From Streptomyces actinomycinicus (lineage in GTDB: Bacteria > Actinomycetota > Actinomycetes > Streptomycetales > Streptomycetaceae), in assembly GCF_016741775.1 (NCBI RefSeq), contig NZ_JAERRK010000001.1, forward strand, positions 124,001 through 188,000: 64,000 nucleotides of DNA, in the 5' to 3' direction. The notes beneath the pieces are model-generated. The model worked only from the letters and a program-made list of their open reading frames with translations, was not told where the DNA came from and did not search any database. This document shows positions 17,255 through 26,275 of this stretch, piece after piece. Position 1 is the stretch's first letter. Each line of letters begins with the position of its first letter. A program made the position numbers and the translations under genes.

Positions 17255-17812
17255 GTGGACAACGACGTCTCTGCGGGAAGCGTGAGCACTACCGTGGTCG
17301 GCCGACTCGCCCTCGGGATAACCCTGTTGGCATTCGGGCTCGGTCTGACCGGCGTGATCGACGGCGTGGGGGCCTCCGACGCCGTGACCGTGGCCCACTA
17401 CGTGGGCGGGGTCGCCCTCTTCCTCGTCGGCCTGCTGGCCCTGCGTGAGTCCGGCGCCTCCGGCGCGGGCTTCGTCGCTCTCGGTGCCCTCTGGTTCACC
17501 TGGGCCGTGTCGGCCCACGGCTCGGCGAACGCGGCCGGGCTCTTCCTGCTCCTGTTCGCCCTGGTGGCGCTCACCCTGACCCTCGCGGGCGGGGACACCC
17601 TCGGACAGCTGATGTACGCGCTGCTGTTCCTGGCGATGGTGGTGCTGGCCGTAGCGGCCTTCGCCGACAGTTCCGCCCTCACGAAGGTCGGCGGCTGGGT
17701 GGCCGTCGTCTCCGGTGCGGTGGGCTGGTACGCGGCAACGGCGGCGGTGGCTCACTGGCCGACAGCCCTTCCCGGGCGTGCCGCCGGCCGGGGGGTGACG
17801 GCCGCCGGCTGA
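17255..17812 (+). CDS. GPR1/FUN34/YaaH-family membrane protein (acetate/succinate channel-like)
   Basis: 185 residues, six predicted helices. Spacing and Gly/Phe-rich helices (LGITLLAFGLGLTGV, HYVGGVALFLVGLLALRE, FVALGALWFTWAV) fit the GPR1/FUN34/YaaH (SatP) family. The canonical N-terminal NPAPLGL motif is not present, so substrate assignment is weak. The GTG start follows AAGGGAG. A strong terminator follows immediately. Confidence 0.7.
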   Translation: MDNDVSAGSVSTTVVGRLALGITLLAFGLGLTGVIDGVGASDAVTVAHYVGGVALFLVGLLALRESGASGAGFVALGALWFTWAVSAHGSANAAGLFLLLFALVALTLTLAGGDTLGQLMYALLFLAMVVLAVAAFADSSALTKVGGWVAVVSGAVGWYAATAAVAHWPTALPGRAAGRGVTAAG

Positions 17813-17820
17813 CAACGCGG

Positions 17821-17870
17821 CACGGAAAGGACCCCCACGTGTCAGGTGGCACACGTGGGGGTCCGTTCCG
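17821..17870. terminator. Strong terminator between convergent genes
   Basis: About 22 bases per arm: CACGGAAAGGACCCCCACGT pairs almost perfectly with the sequence ending GTTCCGTG, around a short CAGGTGG loop. It lies between the converging YaaH-like and glmS genes. Confidence 0.85.
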
Positions 17871-17893
17871 TGGTCTTGCCGGTGCGGGTGCGT

Positions 17894-17924
17894 GGGGCCG
17901 GCCGCGCAGATCCCCGCGCCCCTT
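17894..17924 (-). repeat. Dispersed intergenic GGGGCGCGGGGA element
   Basis: On the minus strand this reads AAGGGGCGCGGGGATCTGCG and continues with CGGCCGGCCCC. Related copies lie at 30518-30546 and 58325-58348, always between genes. Such short elements are abundant in Streptomyces intergenic DNA; the function is unknown. Confidence 0.6.
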
Positions 17925-17978
17925 ACAGGGCGCTCCCCGCGAGGCGCTCCTCAGGAGGCACCGCCGGCGGGGCGCCGG

Positions 17979-19796
17979 CTACTCCACCGTCACCGACTTC
18001 GCGAGGTTCCTCGGCTTGTCGATGTCGCGGCCCAGGGCCTTCGCCGTGTGGTACGCCAGGAGCTGGAGGGGGATGCCCATGAGGATCGGGTCCAGCTCGT
18101 CCTCGTTCTTGGGGACGACGATCGTCTGGTCGGCCTTCTCCTGGTGCTGGTGGGCCACCGCGAGGATCTTGCCCTCGCGGGCCTTGATCTCCTCCAGGGC
18201 GGCGCGGTTCTTCTCCAGCAGGTCGTCGTCGGGGACGATCGCGACCGTCGGCAGGGCCGGCTCGATGAGGGCCAGCGGACCGTGCTTCAGCTCGGAGGCG
18301 GGGTAGGCCTCGGCGTGGATGTAGGAGACCTCCTTGAGCTTGAGAGAGGCCTCGCGGGCCACCGGGTAACCCCGGACACGGCCGATGAAGAGCATCGAGC
18401 GGGCGTCGGCGTACAGCTCGGCCAGCTCCTTGACCTTCTCCTCCTGCTTGAGGATCTCGGTGATCTGCTCGGGCAGCTTCCGCAGGCCCGCGATGATCCG
18501 CTTGCCGTCGCGGACCGAGAGGTCACGGGTGCGGCCCAGGTGCAGGGCGAGCAGCGCGAAGGCGACCGTCATGTTGGTGAAGCACTTGGTGGACACCACG
18601 CAGACCTCGGGGCCGGCGTGCACGTAGATGCCGGCGTCCGCCTCGCGGGCGATCGCCGAGCCGACGACGTTGACGACGCCGAAGACCCGGGCGCCCTTGC
18701 GCTTCAGCTCCTGGACGGCGGCGAGCACGTCGTACGTCTCACCGGACTGGGAGACGGCCACGTAGAGGGTGTCGGGGTCGACCACCGCGTTGCGGTAGCG
18801 GAACTCGGAGGCCGGCTCGGCGTCGGCGGGGATGCGGGCCAGCTCCTCGATCATCTGGGCGCCGATCATGCCCGCGTGGTACGAGGTGCCGCAGCCGAGG
18901 ATCTTCACGCGGCGGATCTGCCGGGCCTCGCGGGCGTCCAGGTTGAGGCCGCCGAGGTGCACGGTGGAGAAGCGGTCGTCGATGCGGCCGCGCAGCACGC
19001 GGTCCACGGCGTCGGCCTGCTCGTGGATCTCCTTGTGCATGTAGGTGTCGTGGCCGCCCATGTCGTACGACGCCGCCTCCCACTCCACGGTGGTCGGCTC
19101 GGCCGAGGTGCGGGTGCCCTCGGTGGTGTACGTGCGGAAGTCGTCGGCCTTGAGGGTGGCCATCTCGCCGTCGTCCAGCGTCACTATCTGCCGGGTGTGC
19201 GTGACCAGGGCGGCGATGTCCGATGCGACGAACATCTCCTTCTCGCCGATGCCGAGGACCACGGGCGAGCCGTTGCGGGCCACCACGATGCGGTCGGGGA
19301 AGTCGGCGTGCATCACCGCGATGCCGTAGGTGCCCTCGACCACCCGCAGGCTCTCGCGGACCTTGTCCTCGAGCTTCTCGGCCTGGGAGCGGGCGATGAG
19401 GTGGGTGAGGACCTCGGTGTCGGTCTCGGAGAGGAACTCGACGCCGTCCGCCTCCAGCTTGCGGCGCAGGTCGGCGGCGTTGTCGATGATGCCGTTGTGG
19501 ACGACGGCGACCTTGCTGTCGGCCGACATGTGCGGATGGGCGTTCATGTCGGAGGGGGCGCCGTGGGTGGCCCACCGGGTGTGGGCGATGCCGGTGGTGC
19601 CCTTGAAGCGCGCCGGGACCTTGGCCTCCAGGTCGCGCACCCGGCCCTTGGCCTTGACCATCTTCAGGCCGGGCGCCTTCGGGGAGGTGACGACGATGCC
19701 CGCGGAGTCGTAGCCGCGGTACTCCAGCCGCTGCAGCCCTTCCAGGAGCAGCGGGGCGACGTCACGCTTCCCGATGTATCCGACAATTCCGCACAT
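17979..19796 (-). CDS. glmS: Glutamine-fructose-6-phosphate aminotransferase (isomerising)
   Basis: 605 residues. The protein starts MCGIVGYIG, so Cys2 becomes the N-terminal glutaminase nucleophile after Met removal. The glutaminase domain spans about 1-220. Two SIS sugar-isomerase domains follow (about 285-430 and 460-600), with CGTSYHAG, VSQSGETYDV and the C-terminal AKSVTVE that ends GlmS proteins. It makes glucosamine-6-phosphate for peptidoglycan. The start lacks an obvious Shine-Dalgarno sequence, but the Cys2 requirement fixes it. Confidence 0.96.
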   Translation of the reverse strand: MCGIVGYIGKRDVAPLLLEGLQRLEYRGYDSAGIVVTSPKAPGLKMVKAKGRVRDLEAKVPARFKGTTGIAHTRWATHGAPSDMNAHPHMSADSKVAVVHNGIIDNAADLRRKLEADGVEFLSETDTEVLTHLIARSQAEKLEDKVRESLRVVEGTYGIAVMHADFPDRIVVARNGSPVVLGIGEKEMFVASDIAALVTHTRQIVTLDDGEMATLKADDFRTYTTEGTRTSAEPTTVEWEAASYDMGGHDTYMHKEIHEQADAVDRVLRGRIDDRFSTVHLGGLNLDAREARQIRRVKILGCGTSYHAGMIGAQMIEELARIPADAEPASEFRYRNAVVDPDTLYVAVSQSGETYDVLAAVQELKRKGARVFGVVNVVGSAIAREADAGIYVHAGPEVCVVSTKCFTNMTVAFALLALHLGRTRDLSVRDGKRIIAGLRKLPEQITEILKQEEKVKELAELYADARSMLFIGRVRGYPVAREASLKLKEVSYIHAEAYPASELKHGPLALIEPALPTVAIVPDDDLLEKNRAALEEIKAREGKILAVAHQHQEKADQTIVVPKNEDELDPILMGIPLQLLAYHTAKALGRDIDKPRNLAKSVTVE

Positions 19797-19842
19797 ATAT
19801 AGAGGTATCCCTTGGCTGTCGCTGGTCCGGAACGGCTGGTTC

Positions 19843-20136
19843 TCAGCCGTAGACCATGCGGCGCAGCTGCCTGAGCGTCAGCTCCGGCGGCGCCACCGCC
19901 CGGTATTTCAGGTCCGCCTCGATCCGTTCGAAGATCTCCGTGTTCACCAGGCCCCGGGCCTGGAGTTCACGGTGGCGGCGACGGACGAAGTCCTGCGTCG
20001 TCTCGTCGAAGTAGGCGAGGACGTCCTGGACCACCCGCAGCGCCTCGCCCCGGCTCAGGGGCGTGGACCGCGTCAGGTGATCGACAAGTTCCTCGTGCAC
20101 CCGGTAGATCCTGGAGTAACGGCGGCCGTTTCGCAA
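19843..20136 (-). CDS. Small conserved-looking helical protein, unknown function
   Basis: About 97 residues, highly charged and predicted helical throughout (HEELVDHLTRSTPLSRGEALRVVQDVLAYFDETTQDFVRRRHRELQ...). No signal or membrane segment. The first in-frame start is TTG at 20136 with no clear ribosome site; a GTG at residue 13 (VHEELV) is an alternative. It is 46 bases upstream of glmS on the same strand, so the two may be co-transcribed. I do not recognise the family. Confidence 0.65.
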   Translation of the reverse strand: MRNGRRYSRIYRVHEELVDHLTRSTPLSRGEALRVVQDVLAYFDETTQDFVRRRHRELQARGLVNTEIFERIEADLKYRAVAPPELTLRQLRRMVYG

Positions 20137-20250
20137 GATTCGTGCCCGATTCCGGGCAGGCCCCTGTTGAAACTCTTATGGATCTCTGTTCGCGAAGTGT
20201 CCATCCTGCGTCTTGCGTCCCGTTGCCCGAACGGACGAGTTTCAGACGCC

Positions 20251-21831
20251 ATGGACATTCCTCGTATGGGAGTACCCGAGAAGCTGGCCGAGCGCATGAG
20301 CATGGCCGAGCAGCACGAGTACCTGCGCGCCAGATTCTCGCGGCGCACCATGATCAGGGGCGGTGCCGTCACGCTGGGCGCCGTCGCGGGCGGCGCGTTC
20401 GTGCCCGGCGCCACCGCCCAGGCGGCCGTCCCGACCCAGCGCACGGCCTCCGCCGCCGCACCGGTCGACGGCGCGCTCGTCGCACCCTTCGGCCGCCACC
20501 TGGCCTGGGGCAACGACCCGCGGACCGAGGTCACCGTCTCCTGGCAGGTCCCGGTCGCGGTGCGCAAGCCGTTCATCCGTGTCGGCGCCCACCCGTGGGA
20601 CCTCTCGCGCAAGATCGAGGCCGAGGTGCGCACCCTCTACACCCCGGCCGGGGTCGGCGCGAGCGGCGACCGCACCCAGTACTACCTGCACGCCCGGCTC
20701 ACCCGTCTGCGCCCGGGCAGGACGTACTACTACGGCGTCGGCCACCAGGGCTTCGACCCGGCCGAGCCGCACCTGGCGGGCACCCTGGGCACCTTCACCA
20801 CCGCCCCGGCCCACAAGGCGCCGTTCACCTTCACCGCCTTCGGCGACGAGGGCGTCAGCTACCACGGCCTGGCCAACAACGCCCTGATCCTGGGCCAGAA
20901 CCCGGCCTTCCACCTGCACGCCGGTGACATCGCCTACGGCGACCCGGCCGGCCAGGGCAGGACCACCGACACCGGGTTCGACTCGCGCACCTGGGACCAG
21001 TTCCTGTACCAGACCGAGTCGGTCGCCAAGCAGATCCCGTGGATGCCGGCCTACGGCAACCACGACATGGAGGCCTGGTACTCGCCCAACGGCTACGGCG
21101 GCGAGGAAGCCCGCTGGACCCTCCCGGACAACGGCCCCGACAAGCACAACCTGCCGGGTGTCTACTCCTTCGTGTACGGCAACACGGCGGTCATCTCGCT
21201 CGACGCCAACGACGTCTCCTTCGAGATCCCGGCAAACCTGGACATATCTGGTGGAAGCCAGACGAACTGGCTGGAAGGGCAGCTGAAGAAGTTCCGTGCC
21301 GCCAGGGACGTCGACTTCATCGTGGTCTTCTTCCACCACTGCGCCTACTGCACCTCCACCGCACACGCCTCGGAGGGCGGTGTACGCCAGGAGTGGGTGC
21401 CGCTGTTCGAGAAGTACACGGTGGACCTGGTCATCAACGGCCACAACCACCAGTACGAGCGCACCGACGTCATCAAGGGCGACAAGGTCACCAAGAAGCT
21501 GCCGATCGGCGGCACGGCCTACCCCGAGACCGAAGGCGTGGTGTACGTCACCGCCGGCGCGGCCGGCCGCAGCCTCTACGCCTTCTCCGCCCCGGACTCC
21601 TACGAGGGGCACGAGCACGAGACCGACTCCGTGGCCTCGTTCGTCAACACCAAGGACGGCCGGGTCGACGAGACCGTCGCCTGGTCCCGGGTGCGCTACC
21701 TCAACTACTCCTTCCTGCGCGTGGACGTCACGCCCGCGCCGAAGGGCCGGCAGACCACGCTGACGGTGTCGGGCATCGCCGAGACCGGCGACCGCGTCGA
21801 CCACTTCACGGTCTCCCGTACGGCGAAGTGA
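20251..21831 (+). CDS. Tat-exported purple acid phosphatase-like metallophosphoesterase
   Basis: 526 residues. A twin-arginine signal (FSRRTMIRGGAVTLGAVAGGAFVPG) at about 28-60 shows folded export. A fibronectin-like N-terminal domain (about 85-190) precedes the metallophosphoesterase core with motifs FTAFGDEGVS, LHAGDIAYGD, PAYGNHDME, VVFFHHCAYC and INGHNHQYER, which supply the dinuclear metal ligands. It should release phosphate from organic esters outside the cell. GNHD and GHNH motifs are intact. In-frame ATGs at 20266 and 20296 are possible alternative starts. It is divergent from the helical protein upstream. Confidence 0.9.
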   Translation: MDIPRMGVPEKLAERMSMAEQHEYLRARFSRRTMIRGGAVTLGAVAGGAFVPGATAQAAVPTQRTASAAAPVDGALVAPFGRHLAWGNDPRTEVTVSWQVPVAVRKPFIRVGAHPWDLSRKIEAEVRTLYTPAGVGASGDRTQYYLHARLTRLRPGRTYYYGVGHQGFDPAEPHLAGTLGTFTTAPAHKAPFTFTAFGDEGVSYHGLANNALILGQNPAFHLHAGDIAYGDPAGQGRTTDTGFDSRTWDQFLYQTESVAKQIPWMPAYGNHDMEAWYSPNGYGGEEARWTLPDNGPDKHNLPGVYSFVYGNTAVISLDANDVSFEIPANLDISGGSQTNWLEGQLKKFRAARDVDFIVVFFHHCAYCTSTAHASEGGVRQEWVPLFEKYTVDLVINGHNHQYERTDVIKGDKVTKKLPIGGTAYPETEGVVYVTAGAAGRSLYAFSAPDSYEGHEHETDSVASFVNTKDGRVDETVAWSRVRYLNYSFLRVDVTPAPKGRQTTLTVSGIAETGDRVDHFTVSRTAK

Positions 21832-21885
21832 GCGCCCCGGGTGCGCCCGGAAGGCGGGACGCACCCCCCGGCCGGCCGGCGGTCC

Positions 21886-22758
21886 TCACATCCGTCTGAG
21901 GACCGCCTGCTTGGCCAGGGTGAACTCCTCGGCGGTCAGCACACCGTCGCGGTGCAGCTCGCCCAGCTCGCGCAGCCGCCGCAGCAGCGCGTCATGGTCG
22001 TCCCCGGCCGCCTCCACGGCCGGCTGCGGGGCGCCCTCCGGCCCGCCGGGCTCCGCCGCCGCGGGGTGCGGCAGGCGTGCCTGCACCGCCGCCGCGACCA
22101 GGGCCATCAGCGGATCCTTGCGGAAGCCCCACAGCTCGACCGCGTTCGGGTCGTACTTGGGCGGCGCCGTCGCCGGGGCGCCGCGCACCAGGAAGCGCAG
22201 GTGCCCGTTCTCCAGACCGGCCGCCGGCTGCCACTGAACGCCGGTCACGTCCGCGAGGGCGATCGTGCGGGGCCCGGCGGCGGCCTTGGCGTCCTCCGTC
22301 TTCCAGTTCCACTCCAGCCGCACCCGCTCGCCGTCGAAGCTCGCCGCGCCGTCCCCGGCCGACGCGGACACCGGCAGCGAGGGTCCCGGCAGCAGATAAC
22401 CGGCGACCGGTTCCGCGGAAACCCCGTCCAGCAGCAGGGCGTTGCGCATCTCGTCGGCGACGTACTCGGCGACGCCGTACCGGTCGGACTCCACGGTCAG
22501 CTGATACGGGTCGTGCGGCTCGGCGAGCCGGCCGCCGGTGGCCTGCAGCAGCGGGTCGGCGCCGTCGCGCAGCCGCAGCCTGAGCCGCCCCGACTTCCGG
22601 CCCTGCTCGAAGGAAACGCCGGCCAACGCCCCGAGGGGGACGACGAGTTCGCCCAGCTCACGACGGAACGGACTGACGTTCTTGTCCCGGCCCGGAGTGA
22701 TGCGCAGGGCGTCGCCGTCGAAGACCCAGGTGCCGTCCTTCTGGATGATTTCCGCCAT
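21886..22758 (-). CDS. DUF4429-like protein with C-terminal SHOCT domain
   Basis: 290 residues, cytosolic. The N-terminal two thirds contain two beta-rich repeats (GTWVFDGDALRITPG...; ASFDGERVRLEWNWK...) of DUF4429 type. The last about 30 residues (LLRRLRELGELHRDGVLTAEEFTLAKQAVL) are a SHOCT oligomerisation motif. Function unknown. ATG 22758 is preferred; an upstream in-frame ATG at 22803 would overlap the DasR site. Divergent from the hexosaminidase gene. Confidence 0.8.
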   Translation of the reverse strand: MAEIIQKDGTWVFDGDALRITPGRDKNVSPFRRELGELVVPLGALAGVSFEQGRKSGRLRLRLRDGADPLLQATGGRLAEPHDPYQLTVESDRYGVAEYVADEMRNALLLDGVSAEPVAGYLLPGPSLPVSASAGDGAASFDGERVRLEWNWKTEDAKAAAGPRTIALADVTGVQWQPAAGLENGHLRFLVRGAPATAPPKYDPNAVELWGFRKDPLMALVAAAVQARLPHPAAAEPGGPEGAPQPAVEAAGDDHDALLRRLRELGELHRDGVLTAEEFTLAKQAVLRRM

Positions 22759-22788
22759 GCGGGGATTGTTCCACCCGATCTGCGGGAC

Positions 22789-22804
22789 AGTGGTCTCGAC
22801 CACA
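22789..22804. promoter_or_regulatory. DasR operator (dre) upstream of the hexosaminidase gene
   Basis: AGTGGTCTCGACCACA matches ACTGGTCTAGACCACT at 13 of 16 positions and is a near-perfect palindrome (TGGTC...GACCA). It ends 16 bases before the hexosaminidase GTG, where bound repressor would block transcription. Confidence 0.85.
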
Positions 22805-22820
22805 TCTGAAGGGAGCGCAT

Positions 22821-24443
22821 GTGAGACGGAACCACAGCACGACTCCCCGGACAGCCCGCATCCTCGGTTCCCTGCTGCTGCTCGCGGCGGCCGGCGCCGG
22901 TACCGCCGGTGCGGCCCCCGCGGCCCGAGCCGCCGCCCCCGCGGCCCGGGCCGCAGCCCCCGTCCCGTTGGACCGGGTGGTCCCCGCGCCCGCCCAGGTC
23001 ACGCCGGGCGGAACCCCGTACCGCATCACCCGCGCCACCGGCATCCGTGTCGACGGCTCCGCGGAGGTCCGCCGCATCGGCGCCTACCTGGCCGGTCTGC
23101 TGCGGCCCGCCACCGGCTACCCGCTGCCGCTCACCGGGCAGGGCACCGGAGGCATCCGACTCCGCCTGGGTGACGGCGACTTCGGCGCGGAGGGCTACCG
23201 CCTGCACAGCGGCGCCGGCGGTGTGGACATCACCGCCCGCACCCCCGCCGGGCTCTTCCACGGCGTGCAGACGCTGCGTCAGCTGCTGCCGGCGGCCGTG
23301 GAGAAGAAGACCGTGCAGGCCGTGCCCTGGCGGATCGCCGGCGGCACCGTGCAGGACCGGCCCCGGTACGCCTACCGGGGCGCCATGCTGGACGTGTCCC
23401 GGCACTTCTTCACCGTCGCCCAGGTCGAGCGCTACATCGACCAGTTGGCCCTCTACAAGGTCAACGAGCTGCACCTGCACCTCAGTGACGACCAGGGCTG
23501 GCGCATCGCGGTCGACTCCTGGCCGCGCCTGGCCTCGTACGGCGGCTCCACCCAGGTCGGCGGCGGCCGGGGCGGCCACTACACCAAGGCCGACTACCGG
23601 GAGATCGTCCGCTACGCGGCCTCCCGCTTCCTGGAGGTCGTGCCCGAGATCGACATGCCCGGCCACACCAACGCGGCCCTGGCCTCCTACGCGCAGCTCA
23701 ACTGCAACGGCGTGGCGCCCCCGCTGTACACCGGCACCGACGTCGGCTTCAGCTCGCTGTGCGTGCCCAAGGAGGCCACGTACGACTTCGTGGACGACGT
23801 GATCCGGGAGCTGGCCGCCCTCACCCCCGGCCGCTACCTGCACATCGGCGGCGACGAGGCGCACTCCACCGGCCACGCCGACTACGTGGCGTTCATGGAC
23901 CGCGTGCAGCCGGTGGTGGCCCGGTACGGCAAGAAGGTCATCGGCTGGCACCAGCTGACCGGTGCCCGCCCGGCCGCGGGCGCCCTCGCCCAGTACTGGG
24001 GCCAGGACGGCACCGGCGCGGCGGAGAAGGCACAGGTCGCCGCGGCCGCCCGGAACGGCACGGGTCTGATCCTGTCCCCGGCCGACCGTCTCTACCTCGA
24101 CATGAAGTACACCAGGTCCACGCGGCTCGGCACGGACTGGGCGGGCCTGGTGGAGGTGAGACGGTCCTACGACTGGAACCCGGGCGCCTACCTCGCCGGG
24201 GTGCCCGTCTCCGCGGTCAGGGGCGTCGAGGCACCTCTGTGGTCGGAGACGCTGAAGAGTTCTGCCGACATCGAGTACATGGCGTTCCCGCGGCTGGCCG
24301 GGGCGGCGGAGCTGGGCTGGTCACCGGCTGCCCGCCACGACTGGAACGCCTACAAGGTGCGCCTGGCCGCCCAGGGCCCACGCTGGGACGCCCTCGGCAT
24401 CCCCTACTACCACTCCCCGCAGGTCCCCTGGCCCGCACGCTGA
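22821..24443 (+). CDS. Secreted GH20 beta-N-acetylhexosaminidase
   Basis: 540 residues. A signal peptide (about 1-35, with Ala-rich repeats AAPAARA) is followed by an N-terminal GH20b domain (about 50-165) and the GH20 TIM barrel. The catalytic Asp345-Glu346 pair sits in LHIGGDEAHS; the Glu is the proton donor and the Asp assists substrate-assisted catalysis. HLHLSDDQGWRI and the tryptophan-rich subsite are present. It cleaves chitobiose and other GlcNAc-terminated glycans to GlcNAc. The GTG start follows GAAGGGAG. A DasR site lies directly upstream. Confidence 0.95.
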   Translation: MRRNHSTTPRTARILGSLLLLAAAGAGTAGAAPAARAAAPAARAAAPVPLDRVVPAPAQVTPGGTPYRITRATGIRVDGSAEVRRIGAYLAGLLRPATGYPLPLTGQGTGGIRLRLGDGDFGAEGYRLHSGAGGVDITARTPAGLFHGVQTLRQLLPAAVEKKTVQAVPWRIAGGTVQDRPRYAYRGAMLDVSRHFFTVAQVERYIDQLALYKVNELHLHLSDDQGWRIAVDSWPRLASYGGSTQVGGGRGGHYTKADYREIVRYAASRFLEVVPEIDMPGHTNAALASYAQLNCNGVAPPLYTGTDVGFSSLCVPKEATYDFVDDVIRELAALTPGRYLHIGGDEAHSTGHADYVAFMDRVQPVVARYGKKVIGWHQLTGARPAAGALAQYWGQDGTGAAEKAQVAAAARNGTGLILSPADRLYLDMKYTRSTRLGTDWAGLVEVRRSYDWNPGAYLAGVPVSAVRGVEAPLWSETLKSSADIEYMAFPRLAGAAELGWSPAARHDWNAYKVRLAAQGPRWDALGIPYYHSPQVPWPAR

Positions 24444-24453
24444 CCAACGCCCG

Positions 24454-24492
24454 ACGAGCACCCCGGAGGACCGTACTCCGGGGTGCTCGTCC
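24454..24492. terminator. Bidirectional terminator between hexosaminidase and desD
   Basis: A perfect 16-bp inverted repeat (GACGAGCACCCCGGAG with its complement) around a 7-base loop between two converging genes. Confidence 0.85.
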
Positions 24493-24505
24493 GCAGGGGT
24501 GGCCG

Positions 24506-26275
24506 TCAGTGGCCTGCGAGGGGGTTCTTCAGGGTGCCGACCAGCTGGAGCGCGCCGGACGGGTCGGCGAGGTCCACCATCTGCTTGTTGTCGCGCAGCT
24601 GGAGCCGGTTGAGGCAGGACAGCGCGAACTCGGGGGCGAACATGTCGTACTGGCGGAACCTGTCGGCCAGTTCGGGGTTCGCGTCCTGGTACTCGCGGGT
24701 GACCTCGGCGACCGTGCGCCAGAACCCGTCCTCCTCCAGGATGCCCTCGGTGGCGAGATGGGCCGCGAGGAAGCGGAAGAAGCAGTCGAAGACGTCCGTG
24801 AAGACGGACAGCAGCTTCTTGTCCTCCGGGACGTCCGCGCGGATCCGCTGCACCTCGGGCGGCAGCGCCGCGTCCGGGTCCATGACGACGATCTCCTCGG
24901 CGATGTCCTTGTAGACCGCCCGCCGCACGGCCCCGTCCTCCAGCACCAGGATGACGTTCTCGCCGTGCGGCATGAAGGCCAGGTCGTAGGCGTAGAAGCT
25001 GTGCAGCAGCGGGGTGTAGTAGGCCCGCAGGTACTGCCGCAGCCACTCGGTGGGCGGCAGGCCCGAGCGTGCGATCAGCGCGCCCGCGAAGGAGGCGCCC
25101 CGGTGGTCCACGTGCAGCAGGGAGGCCATGGTGGCGAGGGACTCGCCGTCCCGCAGCGAGGGCACCGGGCTCTCCCGCCACAGCGCGGCCAGCATCTTGC
25201 GGTACGGCGAGTAGCGGTCGGTCGCCCGCTCGTACTCCAGGTGGCGGTAGCCGACGGCCGCCCGTTCCCGGATGATCGTCAGGCCGGTCGCCTTCAGCAC
25301 CGGGTCGTTCTCGATCAGCCGGGCCAGCCAGTCGTTGATGGCCGGGGTGGCCTCCATGTAGGCGGCCGAGAGCCCGCGCATGAAGCCCATGTTGATGACC
25401 GACAGGGCGGTCTTCACGTAGTGCCGGTGCGGGTTGCTGGTGTTGAAGAACGTGCGTATGGACTGCTGGGCCAGGTATTCGTCGTCGCCCTCGCCGAGGC
25501 AGACGAGGTGGCCCCGGGCCACCTCGGCGGCGAAGGTGACGCTGAGCTTGTTCCACCACTGCCAGGGGTGGACCGGGATGAACAGGTAGTCGGCGGGGTC
25601 GAGGCCCCGGCCCGTCAGGACGGCGCGGAAACGGTTCACCGTCGGCTCGCCCAGCTCGTCCCGCAGGAAGGACTCGTACTCGATCCCGGCACCCGCCGTG
25701 AACGCGGCCCGGGAGCGGTGCGCGGCCAGCCACACCAGCCGGACCGGGTTCGCGGTCTCGGGCGCGTACGACAGGTACTCGTGGATGCCGAAGCCGAGCC
25801 GCCCGTTGTTCGCGACGAAGCACGGGTGGCCCTCGGTCATGCCGGTCTCGATCGCCTGGAAGCCGCCCTCCGCCAGCTCCGCGGAGGTGACACGGGGCTT
25901 GGTGAGCTTGTAGCAGGTGCCCGAGAGGGTGGAGGAGATCTCCTCCAGGTAGACCGGGAGGACCTCGTCGCTGAGCCCCAGGGCCTGGCGGAACTCGATG
26001 AAGAAGTCGAGCGCGGCCAGCGGCAGCCGCTCGCCGCCGCGGTGCCGGGTGATGGAGCCGGCGTCGACCTGCCAGTGGTCGAGGGCCCGGCGCACGGCCG
26101 AGAACCGGTAGGAGGTCTGCCCGTCGTCGCTGCGGACGACGTAACTCCCGTCCTCCTCCTCGGGGGTGAGCAGCCGCTCGTGGGCGAACTCGGCGAGTGC
26201 CTTGCGGATCAGCAGCCGGCCGGCGGTCTCCCAGCGCTCGGGGGACAGGTGGGCCACGGTGTCGGCGGGGGTCAT
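24506..26275 (-). CDS. desD: NIS synthetase that trimerises and cyclises desferrioxamine
   Basis: 589 residues, IucA/IucC family. Typical motifs are present: RGASFAGALIARSGL, KTALSVINMGFMRGLSA, the HPWQWWNKL active-site region, and HGENVILVLEDGAV. It adenylates hydroxamate carboxylates with ATP and joins N-succinyl-N-hydroxycadaverine units into desferrioxamine E or, with other acyl units, B. It is the last gene of desABCD and overlaps desC by four bases. Regulated through the iron box before desA. Confidence 0.97.
   Translation of the reverse strand: MTPADTVAHLSPERWETAGRLLIRKALAEFAHERLLTPEEEDGSYVVRSDDGQTSYRFSAVRRALDHWQVDAGSITRHRGGERLPLAALDFFIEFRQALGLSDEVLPVYLEEISSTLSGTCYKLTKPRVTSAELAEGGFQAIETGMTEGHPCFVANNGRLGFGIHEYLSYAPETANPVRLVWLAAHRSRAAFTAGAGIEYESFLRDELGEPTVNRFRAVLTGRGLDPADYLFIPVHPWQWWNKLSVTFAAEVARGHLVCLGEGDDEYLAQQSIRTFFNTSNPHRHYVKTALSVINMGFMRGLSAAYMEATPAINDWLARLIENDPVLKATGLTIIRERAAVGYRHLEYERATDRYSPYRKMLAALWRESPVPSLRDGESLATMASLLHVDHRGASFAGALIARSGLPPTEWLRQYLRAYYTPLLHSFYAYDLAFMPHGENVILVLEDGAVRRAVYKDIAEEIVVMDPDAALPPEVQRIRADVPEDKKLLSVFTDVFDCFFRFLAAHLATEGILEEDGFWRTVAEVTREYQDANPELADRFRQYDMFAPEFALSCLNRLQLRDNKQMVDLADPSGALQLVGTLKNPLAGH

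Noticed and set aside
17892..19802. Plus-strand open frame of 636 codons
   Set aside because: Exactly antisense to glmS and of the same low-complexity composition.
20190..20245. PHO box upstream of the phosphoesterase gene
   Set aside because: GTTCGCGAAGT/GTCCATCCTGC only loosely resembles two direct repeat units; too weak to list.
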